This document shows, piece by piece, positions 19,044 to 26,027 of a stretch of 29,813 nt of DNA. Source of the stretch: ZC4RG35 sp964388105. Lineage in GTDB: Bacteria; Actinomycetota; Acidimicrobiia; Spongiisociales; ZC4RG35. The stretch lies in the NCBI GenBank assembly GCA_964388105.1, contig CAYLYQ010000022.1:1-29813 (forward strand), written 5' to 3'. The position numbers and the translations under genes are program-made. The notes beneath the pieces are model-generated. The model saw only the letters and a list, made by a program, of their open reading frames with translations. It searched no databases and was not told the origin of the DNA. Every line of letters starts with the position of its first letter. The first letter of the stretch is position 1.

Positions 19044-19519
19044 ATGCCGATACTTCCTATTCGCACCTTCGGAGATCCGGTGCTCCGCATGCAGACCAAG
19101 CCGGTCGCCGAGATCGACGCCGCGGTCAAGACCCTGGTCAGGGACATGATCGAGACGATGTACGCGGCACCGGGCGTGGGCCTGGCGGCCAATCAGGTGG
19201 GCGTCTCCAGGCGCATCGCCGTATTCGACGCCCACGACGACCTCGGGGCCCGGGTGATGATCAACCCGGAGATCGTCGAGCTGTCCGGCGAGTTCGTGTA
19301 CGACGAAGGCTGCCTCTCCGTGCCCAACCGCTATTGGGAGATCAGCCGGCCGGCTTTCGCTCGGGTGCGCGCGCTCGACCTCGACGGCAACGAGGTCGAA
19401 TACGCGGGCGACGGGCTGATCGGGCGCGTGCTCCAGCACGAGATCGCCCACCTCGAAGGTGGGCTTCTGATCGACGAGCTACCCAAGCGACTGCGCAAGA
19501 GCGTCCTCCGCGAGTTGCG
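19044..19519 (+). CDS. def: Peptide deformylase (3-prime end lost in assembly gap)
   Basis: Def removes the formyl group from the N-terminal methionine of nascent proteins. About 158 residues are visible before the N run. All three family motifs are present: GVGLAANQ (44-51), EGCLS (88-92, with the metal ligand Cys90), and the HExxH metal site as HEIAH (132-136) in LQHEIAHLEGGLLID. The common form of the third motif is HExDH; here the Asp is Ala. Typical deformylases are 160-190 residues, so only a short C-terminal piece is missing. ATG 19044 is the only sensible start. The natural partner fmt follows on the far side of the gap. Confidence 0.93.
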
Positions 19520-19619
19520 NNNNNNNNNNNNNNNNNNNNNNNNNNNNNNNNNNNNNNNNNNNNNNNNNNNNNNNNNNNNNNNNNNNNNNNNNNNNNNNNN
19601 NNNNNNNNNNNNNNNNNNN
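19520..19619. other. Assembly gap of 100 N
   Basis: Exactly 100 N separate the 3-prime part of def from the 3-prime part of fmt, which is the conventional placeholder for a gap of unknown size. What is missing is the def C-terminus and about the first 110-120 residues of fmt. The true distance is therefore likely 350-450 nt or more, not 100. The def and fmt frames happen to be in register across the Ns, which creates a false single open frame from 19044 to 20207. Confidence 0.97.
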
Positions 19620-20207
19620 TTGCCTCGCTGGAGGGGCGCGGCTCCGGTGGCACGCGCCCTCATGGCCGGTGACACGATGACCGGAGTCACCATCATCCGC
19701 CTCGACGAGGGCCTGGACACAGGGCCGGTGCTCACGGCCCAACTCGTCGACATCCATCCGGCTGAGGACGCGGGAACCCTCTCGGCACGGCTCGCCCATC
19801 TCGGGGCCCGGTTGCTGGTCTCCGTGATCCCCGGATACCTGTCCGGCGAGGTCGTTCCGGTGCCGCAGTCCGACGACGGCGTCACCTACGCCGAGAAGAT
19901 CACGGCAGCCGACCGGCCATTGGGAGGCATCGCGGATGCTTCCGAGTTTCTGGCCCGCGTCCGCGGCCTGGCACCCGATCCGGGTGCGGTGCTCACCATC
20001 GACGGTGAGCCCCACCGGGTGCTGGCCGCCCGGATCGGAGATGGCTCACGCGGCCCCGGTCGCTGGGAGCTGCGGAACGGGATCCCTGTGGTCACCGTGG
20101 GAGGACGCGGCGTCGAGTTGCTGACGCTGCAGCCCCCCGGCAAGAGGCCGATGGCAGGCGACGCGTGGGCGCGGGGCCGTCAGCGGCGGGAAGGAACTGT
20201 CAGGTGA
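19620..20207 (+). CDS. fmt: Methionyl-tRNA formyltransferase, C-terminal part (5-prime end lost in assembly gap)
   Basis: Fmt formylates initiator methionyl-tRNA with 10-formyltetrahydrofolate. The visible 195 residues begin in the conserved LPRWRGAAPVARALMAGD block, which in complete proteins follows the SLLP motif around residue 110. It continues with TGVTIIRLDEGLDTGPVL and the C-terminal OB-like domain from about visible residue 85 (GVTYAEKITAADRPL) to the stop at 20205-20207. The N-terminal folate- and formyl-binding region (including the catalytic Asn-His-Asp) falls in the gap and cannot be checked. Pairing with def is the usual arrangement. In many actinobacteria rsmB follows fmt; here rpe follows directly. 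Confidence 0.92.
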   Translation: MPRWRGAAPVARALMAGDTMTGVTIIRLDEGLDTGPVLTAQLVDIHPAEDAGTLSARLAHLGARLLVSVIPGYLSGEVVPVPQSDDGVTYAEKITAADRPLGGIADASEFLARVRGLAPDPGAVLTIDGEPHRVLAARIGDGSRGPGRWELRNGIPVVTVGGRGVELLTLQPPGKRPMAGDAWARGRQRREGTVR

Positions 20208-20212
20208 ATTCG

Positions 20213-20218
20213 TACAAT
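20213..20218 (+). promoter_or_regulatory. Candidate -10 element (TACAAT) for leaderless rpe
   Basis: TACAAT is the closest match to the -10 consensus TATAAT in the set found here and ends 6 nt before GTG 20225. The alternative rpe start GTG 20204 lies upstream of this hexamer and would require readthrough from fmt. No clear -35 is visible at 17-18 nt. Confidence 0.5.
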
Positions 20219-20224
20219 CGCGGT

Positions 20225-20875
20225 GTGAAAGTCGCTCCTTCCCTCCTCGCCGCCGATCTCGCCCGACTGGGCGAGGAGGTCGCCGCGGTGGCCGGAAACG
20301 CCGATTGGCTGCACATCGACGTCATGGACGGCCACTTCGTCCCCAACGTCTCCTTCGGCGTCCCGCTCGTGGCGTCGCTCCGTCCCATCACCGATCTCTA
20401 CTTCGACTGCCACCTCATGGTCACGAACCCCGCCGACCACGTCGACTCGCTCGCGACGGCCGGGGCCGACCTGCTGACGATGCACATCGAGGCGATCCCC
20501 TCGCCCGAGCTCGCCGCCAAGCGCACCAAGGACGCCGGCCTCGACTTCGGGCTAGTGATGAACCCGGTCACGCCGTTCGCCGCGGTGGCGCCCTTCGCCG
20601 AGCTGTGCGACGTGCTGCTCATCATGAGCGTCGAGCCGGGGTTCGGCGGTCAGGAGCTCATCGAGACCGCACTCCCCAAAGTGGCGGAAGCCAGAGAATG
20701 GGTTGAGGCCCGCGGATTGCGTACCGATATTCAGGTCGACGGAGGCATCAAGACCTCGAACGTCCGCCGCGTCGTCGACGCCGGCGCGACGGTGGTGGTG
20801 GCCGGTTCGGCCATCTTCGGGGCGGATGATCCGGGACAGGCTGTGACCGATCTGAAAAGGGCAATTGATGAGTGA
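20225..20875 (+). CDS. rpe: Ribulose-phosphate 3-epimerase
   Basis: Rpe interconverts ribulose 5-phosphate and xylulose 5-phosphate in the pentose phosphate pathway. It thus sets the pool of ribulose 5-phosphate used by RibBA downstream. The 216-residue TIM barrel has VAPSLLAADLARLGEE at the N-terminus, the metal-binding LHIDVMDGHFVPN, CHLMVTNP, LIMSVEPGFGGQ and QVDGGIKTSN, ending with GSAIFG. Two starts are possible. GTG 20225 gives the family N-terminus and lies 6 nt after TACAAT. GTG 20204 overlaps the fmt TGA as GTGA and adds seven residues. I chose 20225. The 3-prime end overlaps the response regulator start by 8 nt. Confidence 0.95.
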   Translation: MKVAPSLLAADLARLGEEVAAVAGNADWLHIDVMDGHFVPNVSFGVPLVASLRPITDLYFDCHLMVTNPADHVDSLATAGADLLTMHIEAIPSPELAAKRTKDAGLDFGLVMNPVTPFAAVAPFAELCDVLLIMSVEPGFGGQELIETALPKVAEAREWVEARGLRTDIQVDGGIKTSNVRRVVDAGATVVVAGSAIFGADDPGQAVTDLKRAIDE

Positions 20876-21797
20876 ACGTGTCCTCGTCGCTGACGACGAT
20901 CCGGACATCCTCACCGTGGTCAAGATCAACTTCGAGCTGGACGGCTTCGAGGTGGAGACTGCGGTGGATGGGGAAGACGCCCTGCAGAAAGCGACGTCGA
21001 ACCCGCCGAACGCGATCGTCCTCGACATCATGATGCCCCGCATGGACGGCCTGACGGCCCTCCACCGGCTGCGGAGCCAGGCCACCACGGCGAACATCCC
21101 CATCATCCTCCTCACCGCCCGCGGCCTCCCCGAGGACCGGGTGCGCGGTCTCGAGCTGGGCGCGGACGACTACATCACCAAGCCGTTCGATATCACCGAG
21201 CTGGCGGCACGGGTGCGAGCGGTGCTGCGGAGGACCCAGGCAGCCCGTGACCTGTCCCCACTGACCGGCTTGCCCGGCAACTTCAAGATCACGGCGGAGA
21301 TCGAAGCCAGGATCCGCGACCGGGCGCCATTCGCGCTGGTTCACGGCGATCTCGACAACTTCAAGGCCTTCAACGACCACTACGGGTTCATGCGTGGCGA
21401 TGAGGTGATCCGCTTCTGCGCCCGCAGCTTCGCCGAGGCGGCCCAGAGCCTCGATCTGGGCGGGTCGTTCATCGGCCACATCGGCGGTGACGACTTCGTT
21501 GCCATCACCCCGCCCGAGATGGCGGAGTCCTTCTGCAAAGAGGTGATCGAGCGGTTCGACGACGGGATCCTCGACCTGTACGACACGGCAGACGCCCTCC
21601 GCGGCTACATCGAGGTGATCGACCGCCGGGGAGAGCGGTACGCCTTCCCTGTGGTGTCACTGTCGCTTGGTGTAGCGTCCACCGACGTGCGCGAGATCAG
21701 CACCCAATGGGAGGCGTCGGCGATCGCGGTGGAGATGAAGGAATTCGCCAAGAAGCAACCTGGATCCACCTACCGGATCGACCGTCGCACCAGCTGA
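20868..21797 (+). CDS. Response regulator: REC domain plus GGDEF-like (GGDDF) output domain
   Basis: The 309-residue protein has an N-terminal receiver domain (1-122). Its acidic pair is VADDDPD, the phospho-acceptor is Asp53 in VLDIMMPRMDG, with Thr83 and Lys105 in YITKPF. The C-terminal domain (about 128-305) is a diguanylate cyclase-type fold with LTGLPGN, GDLDNFKAFNDHYGF and HIGGDDF (204-210). The active-site motif reads GGDDF instead of GG(D/E)EF, and the product-inhibition RxxD motif five residues upstream is absent (LGGS). Cyclase activity is therefore doubtful; nucleotide sensing or a protein-interaction role is possible. ATG 20868 has AAAAGGG 6 nt upstream and overlaps the rpe stop. 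No sensor kinase is adjacent. It sits between rpe and ribD, an unexpected place for a two-component regulator. Confidence 0.9.
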   Translation: MSERVLVADDDPDILTVVKINFELDGFEVETAVDGEDALQKATSNPPNAIVLDIMMPRMDGLTALHRLRSQATTANIPIILLTARGLPEDRVRGLELGADDYITKPFDITELAARVRAVLRRTQAARDLSPLTGLPGNFKITAEIEARIRDRAPFALVHGDLDNFKAFNDHYGFMRGDEVIRFCARSFAEAAQSLDLGGSFIGHIGGDDFVAITPPEMAESFCKEVIERFDDGILDLYDTADALRGYIEVIDRRGERYAFPVVSLSLGVASTDVREISTQWEASAIAVEMKEFAKKQPGSTYRIDRRTS

Positions 21798-21798
21798 C

Positions 21799-22860
21799 GT
21801 GAACGAGGCGCGCCACATGGCGTGTGCCATCGAGTTGGCCTCGCAGGCCAGGACTCACCCCAATCCCCGGGTGGGCGCTGTCGTGGTCTCGACCGACGGC
21901 GACGTCGTGGGGGAGGGGTGGCACGAAGGTCCAGGGACCCCGCACGCCGAGGTGGTCGCACTCGACCTGGCCGGCGAGCGGGCGCGTGGTGCCACCGTCT
22001 ACGTGACGCTCGAGCCCTGCAACCACCACGGGCGGACCCCACCGTGCGTCGATGCGCTGATTGCCGCGGGTGTGGGCACCGTGGTCGCCGGGATGATCGA
22101 TCCGGACCCCCGCACCAACGGGGCCGGCGTCGAACGTCTGCGCGCCGCCGGGGTCCAGGTCGAAGTCGGATTGTCCGCGGACGAGGCCGCGGCAGTCGAC
22201 CCCGCCTACTTCCACCACCGGGCGACGGGGATGCCGTTGGTGACGTGGAAGTACGCCATGACCCTGGACGGCTCGGTGGCCGCCGCCGACGGCACCTCCC
22301 GCTGGATCACCTCGGACGAGGCCCGGCGCGATGCCCACGCTCTCCGTTCCCGTGCGGACGCAATCGTCGTCGGGTCGGGAACGGTCGCGGCGGACGATCC
22401 CCGGCTCGACGTGCGGCTGGAGGGATACGAAGGTCCCCAGCCGATCCCGGTGATGGTGCTGGGAGAGGGCGACCCGCCGCCGCAGGCGCAGATCTGGCAG
22501 CGCAATCCTCTGGTGTTCACCTCCCGCGAGCGCCGGATCCCTGGAGGGGAGCTGGTTCTCGTCCCCGGTGGGGACCGTCCGGACCCCCGGGAGGTCTGCC
22601 GGTCCCTGGCCGCCATGGGCCTCCTCGACGTGATCCTGGAAGGGGGCCCGACGCTGGCGGGGGAGTGGTGGCGAGCCGGGGTCATCGACGAGGGCATGGC
22701 CTATCTGGGCGCCAGGGTCGGCGGCGGGCAGGGAATCCCTCCGCTCTCCGGGGTGTTCAGCACGATTGAAAAAGCGGGAATTGTGTCCATCCGCCAGGTG
22801 CGTAGCCTGGGGTCGGACATTCGCATCGATTGGACCAGGGATGTTCACCGGGATCGTTGA
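21799..22860 (+). CDS. ribD: Bifunctional riboflavin biosynthesis deaminase/reductase
   Basis: RibD deaminates the pyrimidine produced by GTP cyclohydrolase II and then reduces its ribosyl side chain. The 353-residue protein has an N-terminal zinc deaminase domain with HPNPRVGAVVV, HAE (49-51) and PCNHHGRTPPC (Cys74 and Cys83 as zinc ligands). A C-terminal NADPH reductase domain follows, with TWKYAMTLDGSVAA, SRWITSDEARRDAH, RSRADAIVVGSGTVAADDP and ILEGGPTLAGEW. GTG 21799 is one base after the response regulator stop. No good Shine-Dalgarno is visible, so translation is probably coupled. The 3-prime end overlaps ribE by 20 nt. Confidence 0.95.
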   Translation: MNEARHMACAIELASQARTHPNPRVGAVVVSTDGDVVGEGWHEGPGTPHAEVVALDLAGERARGATVYVTLEPCNHHGRTPPCVDALIAAGVGTVVAGMIDPDPRTNGAGVERLRAAGVQVEVGLSADEAAAVDPAYFHHRATGMPLVTWKYAMTLDGSVAAADGTSRWITSDEARRDAHALRSRADAIVVGSGTVAADDPRLDVRLEGYEGPQPIPVMVLGEGDPPPQAQIWQRNPLVFTSRERRIPGGELVLVPGGDRPDPREVCRSLAAMGLLDVILEGGPTLAGEWWRAGVIDEGMAYLGARVGGGQGIPPLSGVFSTIEKAGIVSIRQVRSLGSDIRIDWTRDVHRDR

Positions 22861-23419
22861 GGCCACAGGAAAGGTGACAGAGGTAGGCGACGGCTCGCTC
22901 GTCGTCGACTCGCCGCTGTTCGCCGGCACCCGGGTCGGGGACTCGATCTCGATCAACGGCGTGTGCCTCACCGCAGTGGACGTCGGCGGCGACTCGATCC
23001 GCTTCGATGTGGTGCCCGAGACGCTTTCCCGCACTGGTCTCGGGTCGCTGGGGCTCGGGGACCTCGTCAATCTGGAGCGGGCCATGCCCGCGACGGGACG
23101 TTTCGACGGTCACATCGTCCAGGGTCATGTCGATGGCACCGGAACCGTCATCTCCCTCGACGAGGGCGACGGTGGGGTGGTGCTCACCATTGCCGCCCCT
23201 CCACAGCTGATGTCTCACATCGCGGTCAAAGGCTCGATCACGGTCGACGGGGTGAGCCTGACCGTCGCCGGCATCGAATCGGACCGGTTCTGGGTGGCCC
23301 TGATCCCGCACACCTTGGAGTCGACCACTCTCGGCTCGACCGAAGCGGGCGACACCGTGAACCTCGAGACGGACGTCTTCGCCAAGTACGTGGAACGGCT
23401 CTTGGAGGCACGCGCATGA
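22841..23419 (+). CDS. ribE: Riboflavin synthase alpha chain
   Basis: Riboflavin synthase dismutates two 6,7-dimethyl-8-ribityllumazine molecules to riboflavin plus the pyrimidine precursor. The 192-residue protein opens with the diagnostic MFTGIVEATG. It consists of two lumazine-binding repeats: first GDSISINGVCLTAVDV to LVNLERAM, then HIVQGHVDGTG, GSITVDGVSLTVAGI and the closing VNLETDVFAKYVERLL. ATG 22841 lies within the end of ribD. The frame upstream is open but belongs to the ribD shadow, and MFTGIVE fixes the start. The stop overlaps the ribBA ATG (ATGA). Some authors name this gene ribC. Confidence 0.95.
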   Translation: MFTGIVEATGKVTEVGDGSLVVDSPLFAGTRVGDSISINGVCLTAVDVGGDSIRFDVVPETLSRTGLGSLGLGDLVNLERAMPATGRFDGHIVQGHVDGTGTVISLDEGDGGVVLTIAAPPQLMSHIAVKGSITVDGVSLTVAGIESDRFWVALIPHTLESTTLGSTEAGDTVNLETDVFAKYVERLLEARA

Positions 23420-24630
23420 GCATCGCCCCGATCGAAGCGATCATCGCGGCCTACTCCCGCGGCGAGATGGTGATCATGGTCGATGACGAGGACCGTGAGA
23501 ACGAGGGGGATCTCTTCGTCGCCGCCGACGCCGCCACACCGGAGAAGATCGGGTTCATGCTCCGCCACACGAGCGGCATCATCTGCCTCTCCATCGGCGG
23601 CGAGCGACTCGACGAGCTGCAGCTGCCGATGATGGTGGCGCGCAACACCGACGTCAGGCGAACAGCATTCACCGTCTCGATCGACGCCGCGGTCGGGACC
23701 ACGACCGGGATCAGCGCTTCTGACCGCGCCCGAACCATCGAGGTGGTCCTCGACCCCAACTCGAAACCCGAAGACCTCTCCCGACCGGGGCACATGTACC
23801 CCCTGCGCTACGAGCCGGGAGGCGTGCTCAAACGCGCCGGTCACACCGAGGCGGCGGTCGACCTCGCCGTCCTGGCCGGGCGTTACCCGGCCGGCGTCCT
23901 CGCCGAGGTGATGAATGACGACGGCACGGTCGCCAGGCTCGCCGAGCTCGAGTTGTTCGCCAAGCAGCACGACATCCTCATCGGCACCATCGCCGACCTC
24001 ATCGCCTACCGCCGGGACCACGAGCGTCTGGTGGAGCGGGTCGTCGAGGCCAGGCTGCCCACCGTCCACGGCACCTTCCGCGCCTACGGGTACGAGTCCC
24101 TCGTCGACGAACGGCAGCACGTCGCCCTCGTCATGGGCGACCTCGGCGACGGTGAAGGTGTCCTCACCCGTGTTCACTCGGAGTGCCTCACCGGGGACGT
24201 CTTCGGGAGCCGGCGATGCGACTGCGGCGAGCAACTCGACGCCGCTCTGGCACGGGTGGCGGAAGAGGGCAGGGGAGTGGTGCTCTACATCCGCGGTCAC
24301 GAAGGCCGAGGCATCGGCCTGCTCCGCAAGCTCGCGGCCTACCAGTTGCAGGACCAAGGACTCGACACCGTGGACGCCAACGTCCACCTGGGCCTGCCCG
24401 TGGATGCCCGGGATTACGGGGTGGGGGCCCAGATCCTCTACGACCTCGGCGTCCGATCCATGCGCCTGATGACGAACAACCCGAAGAAGCGGGCCGGCAT
24501 CGAGGGGTACGGCCTGTCGATCCTGGAGCAGGTCCCCCTCACCGTCGAACCGACCGACGAGAACCGGGGCTACCTCGACGCCAAGCGCACACGGATGGGG
24601 CATCTGCTGCAGCCGACCGGAGACGAGTGA
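23416..24630 (+). CDS. ribBA: Bifunctional 3,4-dihydroxy-2-butanone 4-phosphate synthase / GTP cyclohydrolase II
   Basis: This fusion supplies both riboflavin precursors: RibB turns ribulose 5-phosphate into dihydroxybutanone phosphate, and RibA opens GTP. The 404-residue protein starts with the RibB domain (1 to about 203), with DDEDRENEGDL (23-33), TTTGISASDRARTI and RPGHMYPL with the conserved His126, plus AGHTEAAVDL. The RibA domain follows with RVHSECLTGDVFGSRRCDCG, giving zinc ligands Cys257, Cys268 and Cys270. GHEGRGIGLLRKLAAY and MTNNPKKRAGIEGYGL complete it. Catalytic residues of both halves look intact. ATG 23416 overlaps the ribE stop. The end overlaps the ribH start (GTGA). Confidence 0.96.
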   Translation: MSIAPIEAIIAAYSRGEMVIMVDDEDRENEGDLFVAADAATPEKIGFMLRHTSGIICLSIGGERLDELQLPMMVARNTDVRRTAFTVSIDAAVGTTTGISASDRARTIEVVLDPNSKPEDLSRPGHMYPLRYEPGGVLKRAGHTEAAVDLAVLAGRYPAGVLAEVMNDDGTVARLAELELFAKQHDILIGTIADLIAYRRDHERLVERVVEARLPTVHGTFRAYGYESLVDERQHVALVMGDLGDGEGVLTRVHSECLTGDVFGSRRCDCGEQLDAALARVAEEGRGVVLYIRGHEGRGIGLLRKLAAYQLQDQGLDTVDANVHLGLPVDARDYGVGAQILYDLGVRSMRLMTNNPKKRAGIEGYGLSILEQVPLTVEPTDENRGYLDAKRTRMGHLLQPTGDE

Positions 24631-25088
24631 TCCGCACCATCGAAGGCTCTCTGGACGGTTCCTCGCTCCACGTGGGCGTCGCGGTCGCTTCCTGGAACCG
24701 TGCGATCACCGATCGCCTCCTCGACGGAGCGCAGAAGCGGTGTGAAGAGCTTGGCGTCGCCGACACCACCGTGCTCCGGGTCGCCGGGGCCCTCGAGTTG
24801 CCGGTGGCGGCTCTCGCGCTGGCCCGGTCGGGATGTGACGCGGTGGTTGCCATCGGCACGGTGATCAAAGGCGAGACCGACCACTACGACATCGTGGTCC
24901 GGGAGTGCTCTTCCGGGCTCACCACGGTGGCCATCGACACCGGGATCCCGGTGGCGCACGCGGTGCTCGCCGTGAGCGATCCCGCCCATGCCATGGAACG
25001 CTCCGGCCCCGGGGCCGACAACAAGGGCCGGGAGGCGGTCGATGCCGCCGTGACTGCCGCCAACGGCATCGCGGCCCTGGGGGATTGA
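24627..25088 (+). CDS. ribH: 6,7-dimethyl-8-ribityllumazine synthase
   Basis: RibH condenses dihydroxybutanone phosphate with the RibD product to form lumazine, and in most bacteria assembles into pentamers or 60-subunit shells. The 153-residue protein has ASWNRAITDRLLDGA with a substrate-stacking Trp23, VAGALELPVAA (52-62), GTVIKGETDHYDIV (77-90) with catalytic His86, and GIPVAHAVLAV. It ends with the ADNKGREAVDAA segment. GTG 24627 overlaps the ribBA stop. It closes the riboflavin operon, and no FMN riboswitch is seen upstream of ribD. The stop codon lies within the candidate -35 of the infC promoter. Confidence 0.94.
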   Translation: MIRTIEGSLDGSSLHVGVAVASWNRAITDRLLDGAQKRCEELGVADTTVLRVAGALELPVAALALARSGCDAVVAIGTVIKGETDHYDIVVRECSSGLTTVAIDTGIPVAHAVLAVSDPAHAMERSGPGADNKGREAVDAAVTAANGIAALGD

Positions 25089-25112
25089 GTATCCACCCGG
25101 CTCTGGTACCGT
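25085..25112 (+). promoter_or_regulatory. Candidate promoter for infC-rpmI-rplT (TTGAGT, 16 nt, TACCGT)
   Basis: TTGAGT (25085-25090) and TACCGT (25107-25112) are separated by 16 nt. This is the only place in the window where I see both a -35-like and a -10-like box at good spacing. The -35 overlaps the ribH stop codon. Transcription would start near 25119, leaving about 150 nt of untranslated leader before infC. Confidence 0.55.
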
Positions 25113-25118
25113 TTCGGC

Positions 25119-25270
25119 CGACAACAGAACGGCAAGAGCGGAAGCGCCTGCTTCCCCACCCGGCCGCCCAGGGCGAGCCGAGGTCAGCGACCACCGCCCT
25201 TCGGGGTGGGTTTCTAGGCAGCAGGTGTCACGCCCGCTGCCTTTTTCATTGAGCAAACGGAGGCGACAGC
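25119..25270 (+). promoter_or_regulatory. Structured leader of the infC operon, possible attenuator
   Basis: The 5-prime region before infC contains a series of hairpins. The first is GGAAGC-GCCT-GCTTCC (25140-25155). The second spans 25161-25180, with arms CGGC/GCCG and CGCC/GGCG, loop CAG and one bulged A. The third is GGTC-AGC-GACC (25182-25192). It competes with CCACC/GGTGG (25191-25209, including a CTTCGG turn), which is followed by GTTTCT. A perfect intrinsic terminator comes next (25217-25246). The ribosome-binding site GGAGG (25259-25263) lies only 12 nt after the T run, too close for a second promoter. Either the terminator is an attenuator for infC or infC depends on readthrough. 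Regulation by L20 or IF3 is known in other bacteria; which applies here is unknown. Confidence 0.55.
25217..25246 (+). terminator. Intrinsic terminator between ribH and infC
   Basis: The stem GGCAGC (25217-25222) pairs perfectly with GCTGCC (25236-25241). The 13-nt loop can add two inner G-C pairs. The stem is followed at once by TTTTT (25242-25246). It is the clearest Rho-independent terminator in the window. It may end the rib operon, act as an attenuator of the infC leader, or both. Confidence 0.75.
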
Positions 25271-25819
25271 ATCAGCGAATTGCGCGTTAACTCGGCCATC
25301 AGGGCGAAAGAGGTCCTGGTGGTGGCACCAGACGGACAGCAGATCGGAGTCAAGAAGCTGAACGAGGCCCTTTGGCTGGCCGAACAGCTCGACCTCGACC
25401 TGGTGGAGGTGGCTCCCAACGCCAAGCCGCCGGTATGCCGTCTCATGGACTACGGGCGTTACAAGTACGAGCAGTCCGTCAAGCAGCGAGAAGCACGCAA
25501 GAAGCAGACTCGAACCAGCATCAAGGAGCTCCGGATGAAGGTCCGGATCGGCGACCACGACTTCGACATCACGAAGAGGAAGGCGGCGTCCTTCCTGGAC
25601 GACCAGGACAAGGTCAAGGTCACCATCCGGTTCCGCGGCCGGGAGAACGAGAGGCCGGCATTCGGCAAGGATCTCCTGGAGCGGCTCGCCGACGAGCTCG
25701 CCGACCACGGGGTCGTCGAGCAGGCGCCGAAGCTGGAAGGGAACTCGATGACCATGGTGTTGGCCCCCGTGAAGCGGACCAAGGCCGCCGTTGCCGATGA
25801 GAGTCAGCCCGAGGAATAG
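25271..25819 (+). CDS. infC: Translation initiation factor IF-3, apparent AUC start
   Basis: IF-3 binds the 30S subunit and enforces correct start-codon selection. The protein has the N-domain block RVNSAIRAKEVLVVAPDG and LDLVEVAPNAKPPVCRLMDYG. After the linker, RKKQTRTSIKELRMKVRIGDHDF and KVTIRFRGRE belong to the C-domain. GGAGG at 25259-25263 is 7 nt before ATC 25271, which is in frame and gives ISELRVN, the usual N-terminus. TTG 25280, the first canonical start, is 16 nt from the Shine-Dalgarno and would clip the protein next to the conserved RVN. An AUC start fits IF-3 autoregulation, as the E. coli gene uses AUU. At 182 residues from the ATC, length is normal. The TAG stop overlaps the rpmI ribosome-binding site. 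Confidence 0.94.
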   Translation: MSELRVNSAIRAKEVLVVAPDGQQIGVKKLNEALWLAEQLDLDLVEVAPNAKPPVCRLMDYGRYKYEQSVKQREARKKQTRTSIKELRMKVRIGDHDFDITKRKAASFLDDQDKVKVTIRFRGRENERPAFGKDLLERLADELADHGVVEQAPKLEGNSMTMVLAPVKRTKAAVADESQPEE

Positions 25820-25828
25820 GAGGACGCC

Positions 25829-26023
25829 GTGCCGAAGATGAAGACGCACAGCGGCGCCAAGAAGCGAATCAAGGTGACCGGCAGCGGCAAGCTCATGCGC
25901 CGCCAGGTCGGTCGCGGCCATTACAAGCTGGCCAAGGGGAAGTCGACCTTCCGCCGCCGCAAGGGCGAAGTCGAACTGGCCCCCGGTGACGCCAAGGTCA
26001 TCAAGAAGCAGATGGGGAGTTGA
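25829..26023 (+). CDS. rpmI: 50S ribosomal protein L35
   Basis: L35 is a small, very basic protein of the large ribosomal subunit. The 64-residue product starts with the universal PKMKTHSGAKKRIKVTGSGK and continues with RRQVGRGHYKLAKG and RRRKG. GTG 25829 has a strong AGGAGG (25818-25823) at 5-nt spacing, which overlaps the infC stop codon. It lies between infC and rplT as in nearly all bacteria. Confidence 0.97.
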   Translation: MPKMKTHSGAKKRIKVTGSGKLMRRQVGRGHYKLAKGKSTFRRRKGEVELAPGDAKVIKKQMGS

Positions 26024-26027
26024 CGTC

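Noticed and set aside
19044..20207. A single open frame spanning peptide deformylase and formyltransferase sequences
   Set aside because: It crosses 100 N of unknown sequence; the register is coincidental and both genes are truncated by the gap rather than fused.
21780..21800. FMN riboswitch before ribD
   Set aside because: Only 1 nt separates the response regulator stop from the ribD GTG, so no aptamer can fit.
25280..25282. TTG as the infC start codon
   Set aside because: The Shine-Dalgarno is 16 nt away and the first conserved residues would be trimmed; ATC 25271 fits both spacing and homology.
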